In this document: positions 57,050 through 64,000 of the stretch, in pieces
Layout of the letters: the number at the start of each line of letters is the position of its first letter
How positions within the stretch are numbered: position 1 is the stretch's first letter
DNA from: an uncultured Clostridia bacterium
GTDB lineage: Bacteria > Bacillota > Clostridia > Oscillospirales > Ruminococcaceae
DNA: 64,000 bases
Assembly: GCA_947630825.1 (NCBI GenBank)
Contig: CANRJA010000002.1
Coordinates: 62,001-126,000 of the forward strand
Reading direction: 5' to 3'
Position numbers and translations under genes: made by a program
Notes under the pieces: model-generated
Told to the model about the DNA's origin: nothing
The model's database searches: none
Seen by the model: the letters and a program-made list of their open reading frames with translations, nothing else

Positions 57050-58693
57050 ATGGATGAAAACGAAAAGAAACTTAATAACACCGATAATAAGGACGATTTG
57101 GACTTTGATTCTAAGTTAAGTGAATTTTTAAACGAAAGTTTTAAAGCTTCAAAGGAGCTTGATTCAATAGTCGGCGAAGATAAAAGTGAAAATGTTGTTG
57201 CTTCGGCAGATGTAACCTTGACAAATCTTGAAACAAGAAAGCCTTTAGAGAGTTTAAATTCTTTGAATGATAAAAAGGTACATAAAGAAGAGTCTGAGGC
57301 TTTGAAAAATGTATCTTCCATTTCTAAAGAAAGTATCATTCCTTCAAATGAAGAGGATTTATCGCTCGACATCAATGAAAGTCTCAATGCAAAAAATGAA
57401 ATAAAAGAAGCTAATGACGAATTTAAGAAAGAAGTAAAACCAAAAACACCTGAGCAGTCTCATACTGTCAAAGGCAATTTTGGACTTGATGCAAACAGCC
57501 CAAAGGAAAAATTCAATTTAAATATTGACTATTCAAAAAGTGATATGATTCGTTCCAAAAGCTCTCAAAAGACTTCGGGAAATATTAATAACAAAAAGCC
57601 AAAAAAGAAAAAGGTTGAAGTTAATTACTCAATTTTTACAGGACTTATTGTAACAGTTGTTGTTTTGTTAGTTTCTGTTTCGCTTGCTTTTTTTGGAATT
57701 TCATTAGGGCTTGAATATTTAGGCGTAAACAAAAGCGATGAAGTAATTAAACTGAATATTAAAGAAGGTTCTAACACCGATGATATAGCACAGCAGCTTA
57801 TTAACGAAGATATTATAGATAATAAATTCTTATTCAAGTTAATAGTTCATTTAAAAGACGCAGGCTCATTGATGAAGCCTGGAGATATCGAGCTTAAGCC
57901 TTGCTGGTCTTATGCCGATAAAATAGACGCATTAGTTGAACAAAGAGAATCCTTTGAAACGGTTTCTGTTGTCTTTCCTGAGGGAACTACTTTGCTTGAT
58001 GCTGCAAAATTGTTGGAAACCAAAGGTGTTATCTCAGATTATCAGGAGCTTATCTACACATTCAACAGTGAAAAGTTTGGATATGATTTTGAAAGCCTTA
58101 TTGACAATAAGGGTAAGAAATTCTATGCTATGGAGGGTTATTTCTATCCCGACACATACAATTTCTATCTCGAAGATTCTTCATTTAATATTGTTAAGAC
58201 AGTAAGAGAGCATTTTAATTCTAAATTTACTGAGGATATGAAAAATACTATGCGTGAAAACGGTATGACTATGGACGAGGTCATTACGCTTGCGTCTATT
58301 GTTCAGGCGGAGTCAGGCTCGGTTAAAGATATGCCTAAGGTTGCATCAGTTTTCCTCAATAGATTAAAAGACCCTGCAAATTTCCCGAGACTTGAATCTG
58401 ACGCAACAGAAACCTACTATAAAGATGTTATAAAGGTAGAGGCTGAAAACTCAAAAACATTTACAGACAGCGAAATTAAAGATTTTAAGGATTACTATGA
58501 TACCTATGTTGCAAACGGGCTTCCGGCAGGACCTGTCTGCAATCCGGGACTTGAAGCGATAAACGCAGTATTATATCCGGAAAAAACAGATTATCTTTAT
58601 TTCTGTTCAAATATAAAAAATAAAAAGACTTATTTTGCAAAGACGCTGTCAACTCATAAAAAGAATCTTAAAAAGGCTGGTTTAGACGACTAA
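57050..58693 (+). CDS. mltG: Endolytic transglycosylase MltG (YceG-like)
   Basis: Membrane enzyme that cuts nascent glycan strands and sets their length. 547 residues. The N-terminal 190 residues are a charged, probably disordered cytoplasmic region rich in Glu, Lys and Ser. One membrane helix follows (about 195-222) and then the external LysM-like and YceG domains. The catalytic Glu421 is in SIVQAESGS; the AGPVCNPGLEAI and YLYFCSN segments confirm the family. ATG 57050 follows AAAGGTGGA. The long N-terminus is unlike the short one in E. coli but is seen in some Firmicutes. Confidence 0.93.
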   Translation: MDENEKKLNNTDNKDDLDFDSKLSEFLNESFKASKELDSIVGEDKSENVVASADVTLTNLETRKPLESLNSLNDKKVHKEESEALKNVSSISKESIIPSNEEDLSLDINESLNAKNEIKEANDEFKKEVKPKTPEQSHTVKGNFGLDANSPKEKFNLNIDYSKSDMIRSKSSQKTSGNINNKKPKKKKVEVNYSIFTGLIVTVVVLLVSVSLAFFGISLGLEYLGVNKSDEVIKLNIKEGSNTDDIAQQLINEDIIDNKFLFKLIVHLKDAGSLMKPGDIELKPCWSYADKIDALVEQRESFETVSVVFPEGTTLLDAAKLLETKGVISDYQELIYTFNSEKFGYDFESLIDNKGKKFYAMEGYFYPDTYNFYLEDSSFNIVKTVREHFNSKFTEDMKNTMRENGMTMDEVITLASIVQAESGSVKDMPKVASVFLNRLKDPANFPRLESDATETYYKDVIKVEAENSKTFTDSEIKDFKDYYDTYVANGLPAGPVCNPGLEAINAVLYPEKTDYLYFCSNIKNKKTYFAKTLSTHKKNLKKAGLDD

Positions 58694-58717
58694 AATCAAA
58701 GCAGCTATGGAGGCACA

Positions 58718-59950
58718 ATGGATTTAAGCAATTTAGAGGTTTTATCTCCTGCAGGCGATATGGAAAGACTTGAAGCAGCGCTTGATTACGGCGCTGACGC
58801 CGTATATCTCGGCGGCAAGTCGTTTGGAATGAGAGCAGGACCTTCAAACTTTGACGATACTGAGCTTAAAACTGCTGTAGAAATGGCTCATAAACGAGGC
58901 GTACTGGTGTATCTTACCTGCAATACATTACCTCACAATGATGAAATTCCACACTTTAAAGAGTTTATAGATAACGCGATCGACGCCAAAGTCGACGCTG
59001 TAATAGTAAATGATATAGGGCTTCTGTCATTGGTAAAAAAGTACGCACCCAATATGGAAATTCACATTTCCACACAGGCAGGAATTGTGAACTATGTTAC
59101 TGCAAACGAGTTTTATAATATGGGTGCAAAGAGAGTTGTTCTGGCAAGAGAGTTATCACTTGATGAAATAGCTGAAATAAGAGCAAAAACACCAAAGGAA
59201 CTGGATATAGAGTGCTTTGTTCACGGAGCAATGTGCGTCAGCTTTTCGGGCAGATGTCTTTTGTCAAGCTATCTAGTTAATCGTGATGCGAACAGGGGAG
59301 AGTGCGCACAGCCTTGCAGGTGGGGCTACCACCTTATGGAGGAAAAGCGAAACGGACAGTATTTTCCTGTATTTGAAGATGAAAAAGGAACATATATTCT
59401 TAATGCCAAAGATATGTGTATGATAGAGCATTTAGATAAGTTGGCAAAGGCAGGAATTAATAGCATTAAAATTGAAGGCAGAGCTAAATCTGCATATTAT
59501 GTTTCGGTAGTAACAAATGCTTATCGAATGGCAGTTGATTTTTTAAGAAATAATCCTGACGATTATGATAAATTGCCTTCTTGGATAAAAGAAGAAGTTT
59601 ACAAAGTAAGCCACAGAGCTTATTGCACAGGCTTCTTTTTCGGTCATCCAAATGAGCAGTTAGACACTCAGTATTACGAAAACAGCGGATATATCAGAGA
59701 ATATGATGTTGTTGCAATGGTTGATGAATGCAAAGATGGAAGGATTTATGCAACACAGCGAAATAAATTCAATAGGGGAGAAGAGCTTGAAATTTTAGCT
59801 CCCGGTAAAGAGCCGGTTAAAATTACCGCTGATAAGCTATATAACGATAAAAATGAGGAAATAGACACGGCTAATCACGCAATGATGAAGATGTCGCTGG
59901 AATGTGATAAAATTTTTGTAAAGAATTCAATTATTAGAATGAAAAAATAA
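58718..59950 (+). CDS. Peptidase U32 family protein (TrhP/YegQ-like tRNA hydroxylation factor)
   Basis: 410 residues. Members of this family make 5-hydroxyuridine at the tRNA wobble position with prephenate and an iron-sulfur cluster (TrhP); older annotation calls them collagenases. Signature: FVHGAMCVSFSGRCLLS and the cysteines of ECAQPCRWGY, with the barrel start LEAALDYGADAVYLGG. In Bacillus the related yrrN and yrrO follow mltG (yrrL), as here. ATG 58718 follows TGGAGG. Confidence 0.88.
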   Translation: MDLSNLEVLSPAGDMERLEAALDYGADAVYLGGKSFGMRAGPSNFDDTELKTAVEMAHKRGVLVYLTCNTLPHNDEIPHFKEFIDNAIDAKVDAVIVNDIGLLSLVKKYAPNMEIHISTQAGIVNYVTANEFYNMGAKRVVLARELSLDEIAEIRAKTPKELDIECFVHGAMCVSFSGRCLLSSYLVNRDANRGECAQPCRWGYHLMEEKRNGQYFPVFEDEKGTYILNAKDMCMIEHLDKLAKAGINSIKIEGRAKSAYYVSVVTNAYRMAVDFLRNNPDDYDKLPSWIKEEVYKVSHRAYCTGFFFGHPNEQLDTQYYENSGYIREYDVVAMVDECKDGRIYATQRNKFNRGEELEILAPGKEPVKITADKLYNDKNEEIDTANHAMMKMSLECDKIFVKNSIIRMKK

Positions 59951-59990
59951 AAAAGCCTCTTGTGAGAAAAATTCACAAGAGGTTAAATTT
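59949..59990. terminator. Bidirectional terminator between the U32 and xer genes
   Basis: CCTCTTGTGA (59956-59965) and TCACAAGAGG (59973-59982) form a perfect 10-bp stem, with a T-rich tail on the plus strand and a run of six T on the minus strand. It serves both converging genes. Confidence 0.88.
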
Positions 59991-60986
59991 TTATTCGTTA
60001 TTTTTCGGCCTTTTTGGTGCTTTATTATTTGCAAGCGGTGAGGCATCTGCAGCCTTTTTTAAATTCTCACTGGATAGATGTGTGTAAATTTCAGTAGTGG
60101 CGATACTTTTATGTCCTAAAACTTCTTTAAGAATAAGCGGATCAACTCCGCCATGCTGATACATCAATGTTGCCGCTGTATGTCTTAGCTTATGAGTTGT
60201 GATTCCGAGATTGTTTAACCCTGCACGCTTCAGCATTTCTTCAACTATCTGCTGAACTCTGCGCTTGTCAATACGCTTTTTAGCCTGCGATAGAAACATA
60301 GCTTCAGGCTCTCTGGAATTGGTAGGACGCACTGACAAATAACGGTTTAAAGCGTCTATGCAGGCGTCATTAAGATATACTATACGCTCTTTACTTCCTT
60401 TTCCAAATAATCTCAGCGTTCTATTTTCTTTACTGTAATCGTTAAGATTAAGCCCAACAAGCTCGCTCAAACGCATTCCGCAGTTTAAAAACAAAGTTAT
60501 CATACAGAAGTCACGTTCTTTATTTTTTGAATTAATATTTTTTAATAACTGCAAAGACTCGTCTAACGATAGATATTTTGGTAGTTTATTTTTGATTTTA
60601 GGTAGTTCTAAATCGTCTAAAGGATTCTTGTCTAAAAGTTTAGCCTTAGTATGTAAATAAAGAAAAAACTGTTTAAGCGCTGAAGTTTTTCTTGCACGGG
60701 TTGCTGTATCATTTTCTCTAACGTCCTTTAAATAATTTAAATATTCATATGCATCATACAAAGAAACATTTTCTATATATTTAAAAGGAACATCAGCTAT
60801 AGTTATTTTAGAAAAGTCGTCATTGTTTGAAGCATCCTTGTTTTTAATTTTTAAATACCGCAGAAATGTTCTAATATCAATATAGTATGCTTCTTCAGTT
60901 CTTTCAGCACGGTTGCGTATCAATTTAAGATTCATTAAATAATCCTTTAGATATTCAGGACAATCCGCTGAATATTCGGGTTTCAT
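59991..60986 (-). CDS. Tyrosine recombinase XerC/XerD-like
   Basis: 331-residue site-specific recombinase. N-terminal core-binding domain (LIRNRAERTEEAYYIDIRTF), then the catalytic domain with Arg in CGMRLSELVGL, the HKLRHTAATL box and the final LGHKSIATTEIYTHLS with the nucleophile Tyr. Length and context (between U32 and mutS2, no phage genes) suggest a housekeeping Xer that resolves chromosome dimers, but integrase function cannot be excluded. ATG 60986 follows AAGGAG. It has its own consensus promoter, and a perfect inverted repeat lies at the start of its transcript. Confidence 0.87.
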   Translation of the reverse strand: MKPEYSADCPEYLKDYLMNLKLIRNRAERTEEAYYIDIRTFLRYLKIKNKDASNNDDFSKITIADVPFKYIENVSLYDAYEYLNYLKDVRENDTATRARKTSALKQFFLYLHTKAKLLDKNPLDDLELPKIKNKLPKYLSLDESLQLLKNINSKNKERDFCMITLFLNCGMRLSELVGLNLNDYSKENRTLRLFGKGSKERIVYLNDACIDALNRYLSVRPTNSREPEAMFLSQAKKRIDKRRVQQIVEEMLKRAGLNNLGITTHKLRHTAATLMYQHGGVDPLILKEVLGHKSIATTEIYTHLSSENLKKAADASPLANNKAPKRPKNNE

Positions 60987-61000
60987 ATAAACAACTCCTT

Positions 61001-61048
61001 AGTTTATTAGTTCCCTAAGTTTCACTAAGTTTTTATTTAGTGAAACTT
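61001..61048 (-). promoter_or_regulatory. Inverted repeat and AGTT tandem motif in the xer leader
   Basis: AAGTTTCACTAA (61017-61028) and TTAGTGAAACTT (61037-61048) form perfect 12-bp arms around an 8-base centre, at the first bases of the xer transcript. On the plus strand AGTT recurs at 61001, 61009, 61018 and 61028. The 11-12-bp arms resemble a Xer (dif-type) site, or an operator or 5' stabilising hairpin. Confidence 0.6.
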
Positions 61049-61057
61049 TTTGTATTG

Positions 61058-61086
61058 ATTATACACTATTCCCTTGCATATGTCAA
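61058..61086 (-). promoter_or_regulatory. Sigma-A promoter of xer
   Basis: Minus strand TTGACA (61081-61086), 17-base spacer, TATAAT (61058-61063): perfect consensus. Start near 61051. Confidence 0.9.
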
Positions 61087-61095
61087 CACCTAAAA

Positions 61096-61127
61096 TAAAA
61101 AAACAGCCTATAATTTTATAAGCTGTT
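61096..61127 (-). terminator. Terminator of mutS2
   Basis: On the minus strand ACAGC and GCTGT with an AT-rich inner stem, followed by a T-run of eight; it overlaps the mutS2 stop codon. It separates the mutS2 unit from xer. Confidence 0.75.
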
Positions 61128-63519
61128 ATTTCAGTTCCACAACAGTAACTCCGTCTTCGCCTTCGCCGTAAACACCTCTGCGTGAGGACTTCACCTGCTT
61201 GTGATGTCTTAGATGCTCTCTAACTGCACTTTTCAAAGCGCCTGTTCCTTTGCCGTGAATTATGGTTATAACTCCTATATGCGACATTATCGCATTGTCA
61301 ATAAATCTGTCAACTTCGTAAATTCCTTCATCAACTGTGTACCCTCTAATGTCCAGTTCCATTGAAGCATTTCTCTCTGCAACCGATTGAACATTCTTTG
61401 TAGAAACTTTACTGGTGATCTTTTTATTATTAAGCGTAATATTTTCTTCATCAAGCCTTAGCTTGGATATGTGGATTTTAGTTTTCATAATTCCTGCCTG
61501 AATATAGCAAAATCCGCTGTTGTCAGGAAGAGATACTACAATTCCTTTTCCGTTAGTTTCGGTTATAATTACACTGTCACCCTTTTTAAGCGGTCTTGGG
61601 AGCTTATACTCTTTATTTTTATCTTTATCGACAGGGTTTGCAGTATTGTAAAGTTTACTTATGGTATTTTTTGTATGTTGCTTTGCTTTTATTGCATTTT
61701 TCTCAAAATCTTCCTTATTTTTCTGCTTTCTCAACGCATCTAGCTCGTCAATAAGGGCGTCAGATTGCCTTGTGACCCTAGAAACTATTGCGTTTGCCTC
61801 ACGGGTCGCTCTGTCGAGGATCTTTTGCTTATTTTCATCAAGCTTTTTACGTTCTTCCTCAAGCTTTGCTTTTAAAGCAGAGACTTCCCTTTTCAATTTT
61901 TCAGCTTCTGTTCTGTTTCTTTCATATTTTTGACGTTCATTTTCCAGCTTTTCTAAAATGTTCTCAAACTGCATATTTTCATCATTTATAAGTTTTTTAG
62001 AGCTTTCGATTATTTCCTTGTCCATACCCAGTTTAAGTGCGATTTCAAATGCATTTGATTTTCCTGGCGTGCCGAAAATAAGCTTATATGTCGGCTGAAG
62101 CGTTTTTGTATCAAACTCGCACGAGGCATTGACTATTCCGTCCGTTTCCAGAGCATACATTTTAAGTTCCTGATAGTGGGTCGTGGTTACGATCTCAGCG
62201 CCGTTTTCTTTAAGTCTGTTAATTATAGAAACTGCCAACGCAGCACCTTCAACAGGATCGGTTCCCGAGCCAAGCTCATCAAGCAAAACAAGGGATTTTG
62301 TATTAGCAACTTTTATAATATCAATTACATTATTCATATGGGACGAAAAGGTAGAAAGGCTCTGTTCTATAGACTGGCTGTCACCTATATCGACTAGAAT
62401 TTTGTCAAAAATTGATACAACGCTTCCATCTGCAACAGGTATCAAAAGACCGCACATAGACATAAGAGTAAGCAAGCCCACGGTTTTTAATATAACAGTT
62501 TTACCGCCCGTGTTAGGACCGGTTATTACAACTGCCCTGTTTTCGTTTCCTACGTTAAAGTCTATAGGCACTACCTTGTTTTTATCAATAAGCGGGTGTC
62601 TTGCCTTTTTTAAAACAATTTTTCCACTGTCAGTAATGTTTGGAGCTATTGCATTCATCTTTGCACCCATATTAGCCTTTGAAAAGTATAAATCAAGCTG
62701 CTTTATTGCTTTGAGATTTGAGTAAAGCTGCTCTTTAAATTCTGCGCAGAGAGATGAAAGCTCTGAAATAATTCGGTTGATTTCGTCTCTTTCCTCGCCA
62801 ATAAGCATCTGAATGTCGTTATTTGCCTCAACAACACTTATAGGCTCAACAAAGATAGTTGAGCCGCTTCCTGAGGTAGCGTGAATAAGACCGGGTACAT
62901 CGCTTTTGTTTTCAGTTTTAACAGGAATAACAAACCGACCGTCACGAACGGTTATGATAGCCTCCTGAAGGTACTTCTGAGTGGATTTAGAGCGTATCAT
63001 TTTCTCTAGATTCTCACGAATTTTTATACTTGATTGATTTATTTTTTTTCTTATTCTTAAAAGCTCAGGACTTGCGTCGTCAGTAAGCTCTTCTTCATTT
63101 AAAATTGATGATTGAAGTCTTTTCTCTAAATATTCATTTGAGAAAATGCTGTCAAACAAATAGTCTAAAGACGTTTCTTCGTTCGTAAATTGTTTTCTGT
63201 ATGATATAAGTTCATGCGACTGAATCAGCACATCTTTAATTTTTAGAAGCTCTTTAAGTGGCAATGAAGCGCCTGAATCTGCCAGTTTTACACTGTCTGT
63301 TACATCAAATATGTTGTGAAAAGTCGGTGTTCCGAATCTTACTGAAAGATTAAATGCAGTGTCAGTCTTGTTAAGCTCTTTTTTTACTTCTATTATATTA
63401 TTGCACGGTCTTATGTTTAATGCCAGATTTTTAGACATATTGCTGGAGCATTCATTTGCTAAAAGCTCTAATATTTTATGTAGCTCTAAAGTTATAAAAT
63501 CTTTGTTTAAATCTTTCAA
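61126..63519 (-). CDS. mutS2: Endonuclease MutS2
   Basis: 797 residues. Homologues suppress homologous recombination or rescue collided ribosomes (both proposed). It has the MutS core (about 1-320), the ATPase with Walker A GPNTGGKT and Walker B LVLLDELGSGTD, a coiled coil (about 510-610), a KOW-like region and a C-terminal Smr domain (MELDIRGYTVDEGIYEVDRF, IIHGKGTGALK). Full length. ATG 63519 follows AAGGAGAA. It lies 26 bp downstream of recO on the same strand. Confidence 0.96.
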   Translation of the reverse strand: MKDLNKDFITLELHKILELLANECSSNMSKNLALNIRPCNNIIEVKKELNKTDTAFNLSVRFGTPTFHNIFDVTDSVKLADSGASLPLKELLKIKDVLIQSHELISYRKQFTNEETSLDYLFDSIFSNEYLEKRLQSSILNEEELTDDASPELLRIRKKINQSSIKIRENLEKMIRSKSTQKYLQEAIITVRDGRFVIPVKTENKSDVPGLIHATSGSGSTIFVEPISVVEANNDIQMLIGEERDEINRIISELSSLCAEFKEQLYSNLKAIKQLDLYFSKANMGAKMNAIAPNITDSGKIVLKKARHPLIDKNKVVPIDFNVGNENRAVVITGPNTGGKTVILKTVGLLTLMSMCGLLIPVADGSVVSIFDKILVDIGDSQSIEQSLSTFSSHMNNVIDIIKVANTKSLVLLDELGSGTDPVEGAALAVSIINRLKENGAEIVTTTHYQELKMYALETDGIVNASCEFDTKTLQPTYKLIFGTPGKSNAFEIALKLGMDKEIIESSKKLINDENMQFENILEKLENERQKYERNRTEAEKLKREVSALKAKLEEERKKLDENKQKILDRATREANAIVSRVTRQSDALIDELDALRKQKNKEDFEKNAIKAKQHTKNTISKLYNTANPVDKDKNKEYKLPRPLKKGDSVIITETNGKGIVVSLPDNSGFCYIQAGIMKTKIHISKLRLDEENITLNNKKITSKVSTKNVQSVAERNASMELDIRGYTVDEGIYEVDRFIDNAIMSHIGVITIIHGKGTGALKSAVREHLRHHKQVKSSRRGVYGEGEDGVTVVELK

Positions 63520-63545
63520 TGGTTTTCTCCTTAAATGTCAGAGTA

Positions 63546-64000
63546 TTAAGAAATACTTTCAAAATATTCAAGCGTTTTGAATTTTCTGTTTATATGATTT
63601 AAAACATATCTGTTTGTGATTATATTAAGTTCTGATATAAGCCTATCCGATGCTTTTATACTAAACAGAATATTTAGTTCAGAAAGTGAAATATGCCGCA
63701 AAGCTGAAAGCGTACTTTGATTTACAGCAATTATGTCGTAACCATCTGAGCCTGTAAAGCAATCATCGCAATAAAGCTTGCCGTTTTGAATATCAAAGTG
63801 CATTTTAGAATGAGAATAGGCATTACATACAGAACATCCGATTAGATTGGGTATAAGTCCTATCTCTGATAACAGTCTGAATTCAAATATAGATTTAAGT
63901 AACATTATATTGTGAGTATTTTTTTCAAGATAATAAAGAGTATTAAGAAAAAGCTTTAGAATGATTTCATATGCTTTGTCAGAATCATATGACAGTACGG
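63546..64000 (-). CDS. recO: DNA repair protein RecO (5' part beyond window)
   Basis: The C-terminal 150 residues of RecO, open through the window edge without a stop or certain start; the ATG at 63905 is internal. Seen are the helix region FEFRLLSEIGLIPNLIG and a four-cysteine zinc site (CSVC and CDDC, about 20 residues apart). RecO loads RecA with RecF and RecR and anneals DNA. It stands upstream of mutS2, with which it is probably co-transcribed. Confidence 0.88.
   Translation of the reverse strand, partial: VLSYDSDKAYEIILKLFLNTLYYLEKNTHNIMLLKSIFEFRLLSEIGLIPNLIGCSVCNAYSHSKMHFDIQNGKLYCDDCFTGSDGYDIIAVNQSTLSALRHISLSELNILFSIKASDRLISELNIITNRYVLNHINRKFKTLEYFESIS

Noticed and set aside
59991-60986. 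Xer-like gene as a phage or transposon integrase marking a mobile island
   Set aside because: No att-like direct repeats, phage genes or composition shift around it; core genes on both sides.
62183-62725. 180-codon plus-strand frame inside mutS2
   Set aside because: Antisense shadow of a fully conserved MutS2 ATPase region; no ribosome site, Ser/Leu-rich composition.

Overview
The window is about 64 kb of AT-rich chromosome from a low-GC, Gram-positive, endospore-forming anaerobe of class Clostridia, most likely the Ruminococcaceae/Oscillospiraceae. Evidence: a complete spoIIIAA-AH operon, the clostridial SCIFF ranthipeptide gene with its radical SAM maturase, ThyX instead of ThyA, T-box and lysine riboswitch leaders, purine-rich ribosome binding sites, and a secreted GH5 cellulase. 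Nearly everything is core genome. I saw no rRNA, tRNA, CRISPR array, insertion sequence or prophage.

Layout. 1-7.2 kb: F1Fo ATP synthase operon atpI-B-E-F-H-A-G-D-C; the c subunit has two ion-site carboxylates and looks sodium-driven. 7.2-12 kb: PLP aminotransferase, trpS, ychF and a DRE-TIM aldolase-like enzyme with its own promoter. 12-15.3 kb: secreted GH5 glucanase with a lysine-rich Fn3 tail, then a secreted transglutaminase-like protein. 15.3-19.3 kb: ispF, then on the minus strand a lysine riboswitch driving asd-dapA-dapB and a small membrane protein. 19.3-23.7 kb: queA, HAD, GNAT, PAS protein, tgt, mntP. 23.8-27.6 kb: HAD phosphatase, XRE-cupin regulator, acyl-CoA synthetase, a hairpin-rich intergenic element and a membrane protein. 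27.6-29 kb (minus): ECF sigma/anti-sigma pair with a self-like promoter. 29.1-32.9 kb: T-box leader and pheST. 33-36.8 kb: ireB, two envelope lipoproteins, yajC, a TIGR04086-type membrane protein. 36.8-38.5 kb: SCIFF precursor and maturase. 38.6-43.5 kb: spoIIIA operon. 43.5-53.4 kb: asp23, nusB, a TsaD-like protein, xseAB, ispA, dxs, tlyA-like, nadK, argR, recN. 53.5-60 kb: thyX, tmk, DUF2156, DJ-1-like, 5-formyl-THF cyclo-ligase, mltG, U32 protein. 60-64 kb (minus): Xer recombinase, mutS2 and the 3' part of recO.

Functional links: ispF, ispA and dxs all serve the MEP/isoprenoid route; queA and tgt make queuosine; asd, dapA and dapB feed lysine and peptidoglycan precursors under lysine control; thyX and tmk supply dTTP; the PdaA-like deacetylase, mltG and spoIIIA genes act in the envelope and spore.

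Most interesting reading: four genes (atpF, the aldolase-like gene, tgt, and the SCIFF maturase) have a good Shine-Dalgarno site separated from the start codon by a compact hairpin, and three of the four hairpins contain a CTCC that could instead pair with the Shine-Dalgarno itself. This looks like a recurrent structured-spacer initiation design. Others are the two-carboxylate c ring, the inverted repeat at the transcript start of xer, a 200-bp block of nested hairpins, and a TsaD paralogue occupying the usual folD position.
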